Shown here: in pieces, positions 1 to 8,112 of the stretch
Layout of the letters: each line of letters opens with the position of its first letter
How positions within the stretch are numbered: the stretch's first letter is position 1
Assembly (NCBI GenBank): GCA_964475755.1
Contig: CAYYXR010000013.1
Coordinates: forward strand, 1 to 63,044
DNA: 63,044 bases
Reading direction: 5' to 3'
Origin: UBA11612 sp964475755
Lineage (GTDB): Bacteria; Pseudomonadota; Alphaproteobacteria; Rhodospirillales; Rhodospirillaceae
Program-made: the position numbers and the translations under genes
The notes under the pieces: generated by a model
Seen by the model: only the letters and a program-made list of their open reading frames with translations
What the model was told of the DNA's origin: nothing
Databases searched by the model: none

Positions 1-2
1 TG

Positions 3-692
3 CCGGTGGACTCGCACAATGCGCTGCTCGATACGTGGGCGCCGTATGAATTCGACGCCAGCGCGCCGCAGGCGGGCATTCTTACTCACGCCAGTTTCGT
101 TGCGTTGCATTCGCCGCCGGGCCGCAGCTCGCCCACCGACCGCGGCAAGGCGTTGCGCGAAGTTCTGTTGTGCCAGAAGGTGCCTGCGCCGCCGGGTGAT
201 GTGAACTTCACACTGATCCAAGACGTGAACAGCGCCGAACTCAAAACCGCCCGTGAGCGCTTAACGGCGCACGCGACCGAACCCATGTGTACCGGCTGCC
301 ACAAGATTGTCGATCCCATCGGATTGGCGCTCGAAAACTTCGACACTATCGGCGGGTTCCGCACCCACGAGAACGGTGCGGAGATCGATGTCGCCGGCGA
401 TTTGGACGGCATCAAGTTCTCAAGCGCCGCAGAATTCGGTCAGGCTTTCCACGATAGTCCGGCCACGGCCTCTTGCGTCGTTGATCGCTTGTACGCCTAC
501 AGCGTCGGCCACAAACCGACCAAAAGCGAAAAGGACTGGATCAAAGAAACTTTGCTGAAGCAGTTCGAGATGGACGGGTATCGCGTGCCCGCGCTGCTGA
601 AGCACATCGCCACCAGCGATGCCTTCTTCCGCGTCGTGCTTGCCGAAACCGACGCATCTTCAGTTGCCTCGGCTGAACCAATTTCTCAATAG
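3..692 (+). CDS. DUF1592/DUF1588/DUF1585-type cytochrome-like protein, C-terminal part
   Basis: The reading frame is open at the window edge, so only the last 229 codons are seen; the GTG at 6 is not a credible start. The visible part matches the DUF1588 region (GILTHASF, then SSPTDRGKALREVLLCQ, then a CTGCH haem-binding motif encoded at 288-302, then DPIGLALENFD) followed by a DUF1585 tail (SCVVDRLYAYSVG and HIATSDAFFRV). In this family a single c-type haem sits in an exported protein of unknown reaction. The stop is 10 bases before the DUF1552 gene, whose ribosome binding site follows directly, so the two are one operon. The N-terminal DUF1592 and DUF1587 regions are inferred from the family, not seen. 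Confidence 0.85.
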   Translation, partial: PVDSHNALLDTWAPYEFDASAPQAGILTHASFVALHSPPGRSSPTDRGKALREVLLCQKVPAPPGDVNFTLIQDVNSAELKTARERLTAHATEPMCTGCHKIVDPIGLALENFDTIGGFRTHENGAEIDVAGDLDGIKFSSAAEFGQAFHDSPATASCVVDRLYAYSVGHKPTKSEKDWIKETLLKQFEMDGYRVPALLKHIATSDAFFRVVLAETDASSVASAEPISQ

Positions 693-702
693 GAGAGTGG
701 AA

Positions 703-2049
703 ATGAGTGCAATCAACAGACTGGCCAACCGCCGCAACGTCCTCAAAGGCATGATGGGCGGCGCGGCCATCACCGTCGGCCTTCCGTTTCTGGATTGTTT
801 CCTGAACGAAAACGGCACCGCCCTGGCCGCGACCGGTAAGGAATTGCCGTCGGTGTTCGGCACCTGGTTCTGGGGCCTGGGCATGAATCCGGGACGTTGG
901 GAGCCCGATGTCACTGGCAAGTACACGAAGCTCGGTCCGGAAACAGAAGTTCTCATGCCCTATAAGGACAAGCTGAATTTCTATTCCGGCACCCGTGTGT
1001 TCCTGGACGGTCGTCCGCTGGTCACGCACTTCACCGGTAACTTTTCGGTGCTGACAGGCACCACGCCGCGTATTCAGCGCGTCACGATCCCGACCATCGA
1101 CGCCATCATCGGCGATCATATCGGCACCAAGACCCGCTTCCGCTCATTGGAAATGACGGCCACCGGCAACCCGGTCCACAGCTATTCGACCCGCGCCGGC
1201 ACCGTCATCAATCCGGCGGAACCGTCTCCGGCCGCGTTGTATGCCCGTGTGTTCGGCCCTGAGTTCAAGGACCCGAACGCCGACGATTTCACGCCGGATC
1301 CGATGGTGCTTGCGCGCCAGAGCATGCTCTCGGTGGTCAAGGACCAACGTCAGGACCTGATGCGCACCTTGGGCGCGTCGGACCGCGCGCGCCTGGACGA
1401 GTACTTCACCTCGCTGCGTCAGATCGAAAATCAATTGGCGATCGAGTCCCAAAAACCCGCGCCGCTCGAAGCCTGTTCGGTGCCGGGCAACGGAGAAGAC
1501 GCGCCGCTCGGCACGGAAATCGAGTCCGTTGAGAACAACCACGCGCTGTTTGCCAAAATCCTGGCGCATACGCTGGCCTGTGGTCAAACCCGGGTCTTCA
1601 ACATGACCTTTGCTGACGCCACCTCGTCGTTGCGTCATGCGGGCAGCCAGATGGTTCACCACGCTTACACACACGAAGAATCCGTGGACCCCGAGCTTGG
1701 TATTCAGAAGACGGTAACGTCGTTCATCTACAGCATCATGGGCGGCCTCAAGACCATGGTCGAGACCCTCGACAGCATCAGAGAAGGTGACGGCACGTTG
1801 CTCGACAGAACCTTGATGCTGGCCACCACCGATACCGGTTACGCCCGCGTGCACAGCCTGGAGAATTTCCCGATGATCACTGCGGGCGGTGCGAATGGAC
1901 GTATCAAGACCGGCATCCACGTGGCTGCGAACGGCGATCCGGCCACCCGCGTCGGCTTGACCTGTCAGCAGGTAATGGGTCTGCCGGTGGGCACTTGGGG
2001 TACGGACTCCATGGAAACCTCGAAGCCGTTCACCGAAGTCATTGCATAA
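703..2049 (+). CDS. DUF1552 family Tat-exported protein
   Basis: A 448-residue protein. The start at ATG 703 is set by AGGAG at 691-695; a longer frame from 619 would overlap the gene before it. The N-terminus has a twin-arginine signal (NRRNVLKG, then a hydrophobic stretch to about residue 27), so it should leave the cytoplasm folded. The body matches DUF1552, including FGTWFWGLGMNPGRW near the start and TDTGYARVHSLENFPMITAGGANG near the end. DUF1552 proteins are almost always encoded next to a DUF1592/DUF1588/DUF1585 protein, as here, which suggests the two act together. The biochemical role is unknown. A hairpin terminator follows. Confidence 0.9.
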   Translation: MSAINRLANRRNVLKGMMGGAAITVGLPFLDCFLNENGTALAATGKELPSVFGTWFWGLGMNPGRWEPDVTGKYTKLGPETEVLMPYKDKLNFYSGTRVFLDGRPLVTHFTGNFSVLTGTTPRIQRVTIPTIDAIIGDHIGTKTRFRSLEMTATGNPVHSYSTRAGTVINPAEPSPAALYARVFGPEFKDPNADDFTPDPMVLARQSMLSVVKDQRQDLMRTLGASDRARLDEYFTSLRQIENQLAIESQKPAPLEACSVPGNGEDAPLGTEIESVENNHALFAKILAHTLACGQTRVFNMTFADATSSLRHAGSQMVHHAYTHEESVDPELGIQKTVTSFIYSIMGGLKTMVETLDSIREGDGTLLDRTLMLATTDTGYARVHSLENFPMITAGGANGRIKTGIHVAANGDPATRVGLTCQQVMGLPVGTWGTDSMETSKPFTEVIA

Positions 2050-2059
2050 ATCGCGAAAA

Positions 2060-2090
2060 CCCGGCGCTACATGCGCCGGGCCTTTTCGTT
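2060..2090 (+). terminator. Rho-independent terminator after DUF1552 gene
   Basis: A perfect 8-bp stem (CCCGGCGC at 2060-2067 with GCGCCGGG at 2073-2080), a 5-base loop and a T-rich tail (CCTTTTCGTT). It lies in the 62-bp gap before the COG4315-type gene. The T-run is short, so read-through into the next gene is possible and the hairpin may only lower downstream expression. Confidence 0.7.
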
Positions 2091-2111
2091 GTCCAGGGAG
2101 GACATAATTTC

Positions 2112-3389
2112 ATGCGTACGTTGAGAATTGCTGCCGCCGCAGGCGCTGTCGCGTTGCTTTCTTCAGCCGCCCCTTCGATCGCGGCCGATGGCGGAGAGTT
2201 TGCTCCACTCGCCAATCCGTTCGGCGTCACCTTTCAGGTGATCACGGTCGGCGAGGGTGTGGTTGTTCCCGGCTCGAGTTCCAGCCGCGCAGGCTCGCAA
2301 ACCGTGTTCGCCGACAACGAAGGCCTGACACTTTATTATTCGGACAAGGATCCCGCCGGTAAGTCTCTGTGCGCGGGCGCGTGTTTCGACACCTGGAAGC
2401 CGTTCGCTGCAAACGCCGGTCAGGAACCTGTCGGCGACTGGTCAGTGATTGAGCGCACCGACGGTACGCGGCAGTGGGCTTACGAAGGTAAGGCACTCTA
2501 CACAAACGTGAATGACAAGGCGTTCGGTGATTCCGAGGGTAATGGCGCCGAAGACGGTACGTGGCATGCCGCCTCGCTCCAGCCGCAGAACTCCATTCTC
2601 ATTCCATCCGGAATCGGCGTGAGCCCCGTTGCGGATGCCAACGGCCACGCCCTGGTCGATGAAAACGGGATGCCGCTTTACGTCTTCCACGGCGACGTCG
2701 CCCGCGATACGCCGAATGCCTGTCGCGACGATGGATGCTTGGACCGGTGGACGCCGTTTGCCGCGCCGTTCTTGGCGCAGCAGGTCGGCGACTTCAAGAT
2801 CATCGACCGCGCTGACGGCATACGTCAGTGGTCTTTCAAGGGGATGCCGCTGTACACCTATTCCGGCGATGTGGAATTGGGCGACGCGTACGGCCGCCGC
2901 GCAGATCAGCGCATGGATGTGGCCGTCGTGGCCCGTTACTTCCAGCCGGCTAACGTTAATGTCCGCTCCAATCCGCAGCACGGTGGCTACCTTGTCACAG
3001 CCGAAGGCCATACGCTCTATGCTCGCGATACCATCAAGTACATGGGGCTCGGCAACCACGCCGCGCGCGGCGGTGCGAAGGGTCAGCCGGATGTCGGCGC
3101 TTCCATCGGCGTGACGGGCTGCGATTCCGCCTGCCAGCAGGTTTGGACACCGCTCGCTGCGCCGGCCGATGCACAGAACTCCGGCGATTGGACGGTGCTG
3201 ACCCGTGAAGACGGCACTAAGCAGTGGGCGTATCAGCACTACGCTTTGTATTCGTACACTGGCGATGCCGAGCCCGGCGATATCAACGGTCACGATGTCT
3301 ACGACCTGTTTGTGGTCAATGAAAACACGAACGACCTGGCGCCGTCGAACTACCGCTTTGGTTTGTACTGGCGCGTAGCCACGCAGTAA
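2112..3389 (+). CDS. Secreted protein with three COG4315 (Lipoprotein_15-type) repeats
   Basis: A 425-residue protein starting at ATG 2112 behind AGGGAGGA. Residues 1 to about 23 form a Sec signal peptide ending in SIAAD; there is no lipobox. The mature part holds three copies of a roughly 100-residue unit, each with a Cys-rich start, a W-x-P-F/L-A motif (WKPFAA, WTPFAA, WTPLAA), a GDW/GDF strand, RQWAY/KQWAY, and a Y-S/N-G-D segment. This is the secreted repeat of unknown function found in COG4315 proteins. Each unit carries a cysteine pair before the W motif that could form a disulphide. It lies between the DUF1552 gene and another exported protein, so it may be part of the same envelope system. 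The function is unknown. Confidence 0.85.
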   Translation: MRTLRIAAAAGAVALLSSAAPSIAADGGEFAPLANPFGVTFQVITVGEGVVVPGSSSSRAGSQTVFADNEGLTLYYSDKDPAGKSLCAGACFDTWKPFAANAGQEPVGDWSVIERTDGTRQWAYEGKALYTNVNDKAFGDSEGNGAEDGTWHAASLQPQNSILIPSGIGVSPVADANGHALVDENGMPLYVFHGDVARDTPNACRDDGCLDRWTPFAAPFLAQQVGDFKIIDRADGIRQWSFKGMPLYTYSGDVELGDAYGRRADQRMDVAVVARYFQPANVNVRSNPQHGGYLVTAEGHTLYARDTIKYMGLGNHAARGGAKGQPDVGASIGVTGCDSACQQVWTPLAAPADAQNSGDWTVLTREDGTKQWAYQHYALYSYTGDAEPGDINGHDVYDLFVVNENTNDLAPSNYRFGLYWRVATQ

Positions 3390-3438
3390 GAGCGTAAGGC
3401 GCTCCAGGCAAAACAGGAATTTAGGGAAGGGTGTAGTG

Positions 3439-4524
3439 ATGAATAGATTTGGTGCAGTTACGGCTGGTGTGTTGGCAGCCAGCCTTGTTGCTCCGGCGGC
3501 CATGGCCAGTGAAACCAAAAGCTATGTGCTCAGCTGGTTCCACATGGCGACGTACTCGCAGGAGATTGATTGTCCGGATGGGATGAACCCCAAAGCCGAC
3601 GAGATGTTCCAGCGCATTTTGAAGGAGATGGGATACAGCGGTGAAGAGATCGAAGAGATTTACAAGGATTTCCCGTATCCGATCTACATGATTGCCGGCA
3701 ATCGGGGCCGCATTAATGGCGAGCCGACGAACGTTTACATCACCCCGACGTCTTGGCCCGATCCGAAAATCAAGATCGCCACCAAGGGCCAGGTCTATGG
3801 GTTCAACCTCGACGGCCGCGAGGAAACCGGCGGATACGTCGATCCGGATACCGGTGAAACGGGCGTGGACAACAATGCAAACCGTGCGCTTGGTTGCTTC
3901 GAAACCCAGCGTGCCATGCCTCCGGAGCGTCCGACCTATCCTTACATTCAATGGGATATGACCCGCGATTTCACAGGCGCATGGCTCGTTGAAGTCAGCG
4001 GCATTGATGACTATCAGAATGACGATGACGTAACGGTTGGTGTTTATCGCGCGCTCAATCCCGTTTCACGCGACGTTTCCGGTGACGTGATCCCGGACAT
4101 GACATTCAAGGTCAATCCGTCGCCGCAATCTCAAAACGTCGTCAAAGCCAAAATCGTTGATGGCGTCGTGTACACAGATACTTTTGAATTCTACATGACC
4201 GGAGATCCGCTCGCGATTGCCGACTACGACCTGGGCCGCGCCAAGTTGCGTTTGACGATGAAGGAGGACGGCGGACTGGACGGCATTGTCGGCGGATACC
4301 AGTCCTGGCGCACGATCTATTCCGGCTTTGCACTGCCGGGTGCGACCAACGAGATCAATCTGTCGGTCGATATCCCCGGTATTTATTACGCCCTGCGCCG
4401 TCTGGCTGATGGTGATCCGGATCCGGAGACCGGCGAGAACACGACCATCTCGACGGCCTACTCCATGACCGGCATCCCGGCATTCATCATTCATGACTCG
4501 GATGAAATGGCCAGCGCCGAGTAA
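3439..4524 (+). CDS. Uncharacterised secreted protein of the DUF1592/DUF1552 neighbourhood
   Basis: A 361-residue protein. The ATG at 3439 is preferred over GTG 3436; AGGGAAGG lies upstream. Residues 1-24 are a Sec signal peptide (cleavage after AMA). The rest is acidic with several Asp/Asn-rich loops (GVDNNANR, then GIDDYQNDDD, then DGDPDPETGENT) and a conserved-looking centre (GLDGIVGGYQSW). From memory, similar proteins occur beside DUF1592 cytochrome genes in other proteobacteria, but I cannot confirm this without a search. It ends the cluster, 49 bases after the COG4315-type gene and before a strong terminator. The acidic loops could bind metal ions, which is only a guess. Confidence 0.75.
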   Translation: MNRFGAVTAGVLAASLVAPAAMASETKSYVLSWFHMATYSQEIDCPDGMNPKADEMFQRILKEMGYSGEEIEEIYKDFPYPIYMIAGNRGRINGEPTNVYITPTSWPDPKIKIATKGQVYGFNLDGREETGGYVDPDTGETGVDNNANRALGCFETQRAMPPERPTYPYIQWDMTRDFTGAWLVEVSGIDDYQNDDDVTVGVYRALNPVSRDVSGDVIPDMTFKVNPSPQSQNVVKAKIVDGVVYTDTFEFYMTGDPLAIADYDLGRAKLRLTMKEDGGLDGIVGGYQSWRTIYSGFALPGATNEINLSVDIPGIYYALRRLADGDPDPETGENTTISTAYSMTGIPAFIIHDSDEMASAE

Positions 4525-4549
4525 CCGGGAACTGCATAAAGCTTTAAAA

Positions 4550-4577
4550 GGGCGCCTCTTGTGGGCGCCCTTTTTTT
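4550..4577 (+). terminator. Strong rho-independent terminator closing the secreted cluster
   Basis: The stem GGGCGCC (4550-4556) pairs with GGCGCCC (4564-4570) around a 7-base loop, followed by seven T. An A-rich stretch upstream (CTTTAAAAG) lets it work, more weakly, for the convergent minus-strand gene that stops at 4582. Confidence 0.85.
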
Positions 4578-4581
4578 GTGT

Positions 4582-5535
4582 TCAGTCTGCGGTGACGGGC
4601 GTCAACACCGGCTTTCCGGAAAAATGTGCACGTAAATTAAGCGCAATCATCTCAACGGCCGCGGCAAACCCTTCGTACGTCGCGCCGGCAACATGGGGCT
4701 GCAATACCACGCTCGGCATATCCATAAGCTCTAACGGTACATGAGGCTCGTTCTCGAATACGTCGAGGGCCGCCCCGCCCAACGTGCCGTCTTTTAGAGC
4801 GCTGATCAGCGCGCCCTCGTCCACGACCGAGCCGCGCCCGACATTTACGATGATTCCCTTCTCACCAAGGGCAACCATCACATCGTGATTGATCATGTGG
4901 TGGGTCTCAGCGCCGCCCGGCGCGGCGGCAATCAGGATGTCTACGTCCTTAGCGAGTTCGACAAGGTTGTCCACATAACGGTAGGGCACATCATGGCGTG
5001 GCTTGCGGTTGTGATAGGCGATCGGCATTGCGAAGGACTCCGCGCGTTTTGCGATCTCCAGGCCAATGCTGCCCAGACCGAGAATCCCCAGCTTCCGGCC
5101 GCTCAGCCGATGGGTCAGTTTCATTCGCCCCTTGCTCGCCCAAAGACCGGCGCGTACGTGCCGGTCACCTGCGGAAATGGCGCGCCCGGCATCGATCATG
5201 AGTCCAATCGCGTGTTCGGCCACATCCACCGCATTCACCGAACCGGCATTGGCAACCACTACACCATGATTTTTGGCGGCGGCAAGGTCCACGCTTTCGT
5301 GACCGACGCCGAGGTTTGCGATGACTTCGACATTGGGAAGTTTGCTCAGCAGTGCGTCGTCGATGCGCGGACCGGGTCCGCTGAAGGTAAACAGTCCCCG
5401 TACCCGCGGCGCCATGTCCTTGTAAAAGGCTTCACGCTCGGGCTCCGGCGGCAAAATATGGACCCTGAATTCGGGTGTCAGCGCGTCTTCCACGGACCTT
5501 ATTCTCGCAAGCATCAGAATCTCTGGCCGTACCAT
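4582..5535 (-). CDS. D-2-hydroxyacid dehydrogenase (hydroxypyruvate/glyoxylate reductase type)
   Basis: A 317-residue NAD(P)-dependent dehydrogenase, the usual length. The nucleotide-binding loop GLGSIG sits in the middle (LGILGLGSIGLEIAKRA). The three catalytic residues of the family are present: Arg in NVGRGSVVDE, Glu in DVFENEP and His in LQPHVAGAT. It would interconvert a 2-keto acid and a D-2-hydroxy acid in the cytoplasm; glyoxylate or hydroxypyruvate is the likeliest substrate from sequence type, but specificity cannot be read here. It is convergent with the secreted cluster and divergent from the methyltransferase gene, so it is probably transcribed alone. Confidence 0.88.
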   Translation of the reverse strand: MVRPEILMLARIRSVEDALTPEFRVHILPPEPEREAFYKDMAPRVRGLFTFSGPGPRIDDALLSKLPNVEVIANLGVGHESVDLAAAKNHGVVVANAGSVNAVDVAEHAIGLMIDAGRAISAGDRHVRAGLWASKGRMKLTHRLSGRKLGILGLGSIGLEIAKRAESFAMPIAYHNRKPRHDVPYRYVDNLVELAKDVDILIAAAPGGAETHHMINHDVMVALGEKGIIVNVGRGSVVDEGALISALKDGTLGGAALDVFENEPHVPLELMDMPSVVLQPHVAGATYEGFAAAVEMIALNLRAHFSGKPVLTPVTAD

Positions 5536-5682
5536 ACCGTCCCCTTAATCAACTTTAGGCAGGTCCATCTTATGGGCAGCGCACGCGCGGCGCAAAAGTG
5601 CAGAATCCGCACGCACATAAATATGGAATTGCCACCATGAATGGTTTACCCAAGCCACCATAAAGATGAAAAGGTGGCGGTC

Positions 5683-6405
5683 ATGACTGAATCTATGCAG
5701 CTTTGGGACCCGCGCGGCGCAAGAGTATGCGAGCCGAAGGACGTCTACACCGAAGTTCTGACCCTCAAGGAGGCGCACATCCTTGATCTCGGCTGTGGCA
5801 ACGGCGACGTCAGCCGCGCCATTGCCAAGGCGATCAAAAGCGCGACGGTCGTCGGCCTTGAAGTGGACGCTGTGCAGCATGAGAAAAATGTTGCCGCCGA
5901 ACAGCTGGAGAATCTTGAATTCAAACTCGGCGGTGCAGAGAGAATCCCCGAAGCCGACGAAACCTTCGATATTGTTCTGATGATGAAATCGCTGCATCAC
6001 GTGCCCGTTGCGGAAATGGGAAACGCCTTGCGCGAGGCACGTCGTGTGCTGCGCACGGATGGACTCGCCTTTATCCTGGAGCCGGTGTTCGGCGGCGCGT
6101 TCAACGAAATTCTGCGCGTCTTTCATGACGAGCGTGAAGTCCGTCAAGCGGCGTTCGACGCTGTTAAAGGCATTCTCGATTCAGGCGCCATGACCCTTGT
6201 CGAGGAACGCTTTTTCCAGGCGCCGGTAACGATTCCTGATTTTGCCGCATTCGAGGAGCGCTATATCAACGTCACCCACAGCGATCACCGCTTGTCCTCA
6301 GCCCAGCGCAAGGAAGTACAGCAGAAGTTCGAACGCCACATGAAACCGGGCGGCGCGGAATTCAAAATGCCCATGCGCCTCGATTTGTTGAAGAAGGCGG
6401 ATTAA
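5683..6405 (+). CDS. Class I SAM-dependent methyltransferase
   Basis: A 240-residue protein from ATG 5683, which has AAGGTGG upstream; an in-frame ATG at 5641 would add 14 residues and is less likely. Motif I is ILDLGCGNGDVSRA, followed by an acidic strand end (VVGLEVD) and a motif-IV-like FDIVLMMKSLHHV, all typical of methyltransferase domain 11/25. It would transfer a methyl group from S-adenosylmethionine; the substrate is unknown. The C-terminal third, from residue 150 on, has no motif I recognise. It reads in the same direction as the membrane protein, Spx-like and MOSC genes that follow. Confidence 0.85.
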   Translation: MTESMQLWDPRGARVCEPKDVYTEVLTLKEAHILDLGCGNGDVSRAIAKAIKSATVVGLEVDAVQHEKNVAAEQLENLEFKLGGAERIPEADETFDIVLMMKSLHHVPVAEMGNALREARRVLRTDGLAFILEPVFGGAFNEILRVFHDEREVRQAAFDAVKGILDSGAMTLVEERFFQAPVTIPDFAAFEERYINVTHSDHRLSSAQRKEVQQKFERHMKPGGAEFKMPMRLDLLKKAD

Positions 6406-6431
6406 TCACCGAATTCAATGGGAGGAAGAAG

Positions 6432-6830
6432 ATGATGCTTCCACCACCGCCGCAGCTTGTCATCGCCATACCCTTTCTCGTTCTAGGGTCGTGGTGTTTA
6501 ATATTTCCCGGGCATGTTGAAGCTCTCGTTCTAACGAGTGCGTATCAGCATAGTTCTGTTACCTCACACCTTTTATTCGGGTGTTTTGGGGCGCAGGCGG
6601 TCATCGGTGGTCTGTTCGCGATGTTCAGCAGCTTTCGCCGCGCCACTTATATAGCCTATGCCATCGCGCTCTTACCCTTTTTTGTTTTCAATTATTATTT
6701 TGTCGTTGTCATGCCCGTTCTCAATTCATGGATGCTTCTCGATTTCGGCGCGAACATCGTGATGCTTGTTGCGTGCATTTGGGGTATACGAACAACCCGC
6801 TCCGCAACAAACGGCCTGTCCGCGCCATGA
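6432..6830 (+). CDS. Small four-helix membrane protein, unknown function
   Basis: A 132-residue, very hydrophobic protein with four likely membrane segments (roughly residues 8-28, 45-65, 70-95 and 102-122). The start ATG 6432 follows GGAGGAA at 6421-6427. I do not recognise a family. Its last codons overlap the start of the Spx-like gene (ATGA at 6827-6830), so the two are translationally coupled. AT content is a little higher than in neighbouring genes, as expected for membrane segments. Confidence 0.75.
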   Translation: MMLPPPPQLVIAIPFLVLGSWCLIFPGHVEALVLTSAYQHSSVTSHLLFGCFGAQAVIGGLFAMFSSFRRATYIAYAIALLPFFVFNYYFVVVMPVLNSWMLLDFGANIVMLVACIWGIRTTRSATNGLSAP

Positions 6831-7174
6831 CCATCACCATGTATGGCATCAAAAATTGCGATACCATCAAGAAGGCCCGCAAGTGGCTTGAAGCAAACGG
6901 CATCGACTACGCGTTCCACGATTATAAAACCGAAGGCATAGACCGTGCCCGGCTTGAAAAGTGGTGCAGGGAACTCGGATGGGAGGCGGTGCTCAACCGT
7001 GCCGGCACGACGTTCCGAAAGTTGCACGAGAAAGACAAAGACAATCTATCGGAAGCCAAAGCCGTCAAACTCATGCTCGCCCAGCCTTCCATGATCAAAC
7101 GACCGGTGCTCGATCTGGGCCGCAAGCGTCTCGCAGGGTTTAAGCCCGACATCTATGCAGGCGAACTGAAGTGA
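6827..7174 (+). CDS. ArsC/Spx family protein (YffB-like)
   Basis: A 115-residue thioredoxin-fold protein. It starts MYGIKNCDT after four residues, so the usual CxxC or CX5R arsenate reductase site is reduced to a single Cys followed by Asp-Thr, as in the YffB subgroup. The conserved arginine/proline segment appears as KRPVLDLGRKR near residue 95. YffB-like proteins are thought to be glutathione-linked reductases, but the substrate is not known. It overlaps the membrane-protein gene upstream by 4 bp (ATGA) and the MOSC gene downstream by 4 bp (GTGA). Confidence 0.85.
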   Translation: MTITMYGIKNCDTIKKARKWLEANGIDYAFHDYKTEGIDRARLEKWCRELGWEAVLNRAGTTFRKLHEKDKDNLSEAKAVKLMLAQPSMIKRPVLDLGRKRLAGFKPDIYAGELK

Positions 7175-7683
7175 GCGCTGCTCAATCCAGTTCAGGAGTT
7201 GTCAAAGCCATTGCCATCCGGCCGCAGCGCCGGGCGCCCATGGAGCTTCAAAACGAAACGTTCGCCGACAAAGCGTCGGGATTGTCCGGTGATGCCAATC
7301 GCAAACCGGGGCGGTCGCAAGTAACCATTGTCTCGGCGGAAAAATGGGCGGAGGCCTGCGCGGATTTGGGTGCGGCCCCGCCTTGGACCTACCGCCGCGC
7401 CAATATTCTGGTCGAAGGCCTTGATCTTGACGTGCGCGTGGGCGCGCGCCTTGCAGTCGGAGATGCGGTTCTTGAAGTCACGATGGAAACGGATCCTTGC
7501 GCGCGCATGGATGCGCAGCACGCCGGTTTGACCCGTGCATTGCAAAGCGATGCCCGTGGCGGCGTGCGTTGCCGGATAATCGAAAGCGGTCAGATAATGG
7601 TTGGGGCCCCGGTGCGTTGGCTCGCCGGTGAAGAACCCGGTGAGGGCGGGGCTTCACCGGCGGCAACTGGGACGCGGCTTTGA
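7171..7683 (+). CDS. MOSC domain-containing protein
   Basis: A 170-residue protein with a GTG start that overlaps the stop of the Spx-like gene. MOSC features: GLSGDANRK near residue 40, QVTIVSAEKW after it, RRANILVEGLDL near 85, and ETDPCARMD near 112 with the conserved cysteine. MOSC domains carry sulfur in cofactor-related reactions, or act on N-hydroxylated compounds in the YiiM/YcbX type. The stand-alone length fits a single-domain MOSC protein. The tight coupling to a thiol-reductase-like gene suggests a shared sulfur or redox role, which is inference. Confidence 0.87.
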   Translation: MSAAQSSSGVVKAIAIRPQRRAPMELQNETFADKASGLSGDANRKPGRSQVTIVSAEKWAEACADLGAAPPWTYRRANILVEGLDLDVRVGARLAVGDAVLEVTMETDPCARMDAQHAGLTRALQSDARGGVRCRIIESGQIMVGAPVRWLAGEEPGEGGASPAATGTRL

Positions 7684-7726
7684 CCAAACAATAAAACTCG
7701 CCGCCACGCCCCAGCCTCCGTACCTG

Positions 7727-7746
7727 ATCGGCTGCAAGCAGCCGAT
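7727..7746. repeat. Perfect 9-bp inverted repeat
   Basis: ATCGGCTGC at 7727-7735 and GCAGCCGAT at 7738-7746 with two A between. It lies 44 bases after the MOSC gene. No T-run follows on either strand, so it is not a normal intrinsic terminator. It may be a stem that protects the mRNA end, or a protein site. Confidence 0.5.
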
Positions 7747-7829
7747 AGGGGGATCGGTTCTGAACAAAAGTTCAGAGTCTCATGATCGGCCTATCTAAGA
7801 TCGAGATTCAAAACCCCGAATGGCCTCGG

Positions 7830-7928
7830 TTAGAGCACGAAGCCAAAGGCGGCGATTCCGGTCAGCGAGAGAATGGACGCGCTTCCAAATGTCAGGGCGA
7901 TTTCCAGTAGATCGTTGAAACGATTCAT
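7830..7928 (-). CDS. Small membrane peptide (32 residues), novel candidate
   Basis: Inside the 429-bp gap between the MOSC gene and DUF2794 there is a short minus-strand frame from ATG (7926-7928) to TAA (7830-7832). It begins MNRFNDLLEIALTF and ends GIAAFGFVL, giving an amphipathic start and one hydrophobic segment long enough to cross a membrane. GGAGA lies about 8 bases before the start, a good ribosome binding site. Nothing else in the gap looks coding. I do not recognise a family, and chance cannot be excluded at this length. Confidence 0.45.
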   Translation of the reverse strand: MNRFNDLLEIALTFGSASILSLTGIAAFGFVL

Positions 7929-8112
7929 TTTTATGTCTCCAAAGGTTCGGTTCGCCCCCTAACCCAGAGACAATGTTAGACTCGCCCCGGCGTGCTGCAA
8001 TGCACAAACCGGTATGGCTGGCTTGAGTAAACGGCAGGCCTCAGCCCAACCATTTGAATTTGTTGTGATATTTTACACTAAGAGGCCGCGGAGATTGACG
8101 CAGCGCAACAAA

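Noticed and set aside
2442..3518. Long minus-strand open frame (358 codons) opposite the COG4315-type gene
   Set aside because: It is the mirror of a strongly supported coding frame with three conserved repeats; its translation has no family features and no good start.
7795..8007. 70-codon minus-strand frame overlapping the small membrane peptide
   Set aside because: It is in another frame, has no ribosome binding site and an Arg-rich translation; the 32-residue frame is the better candidate.
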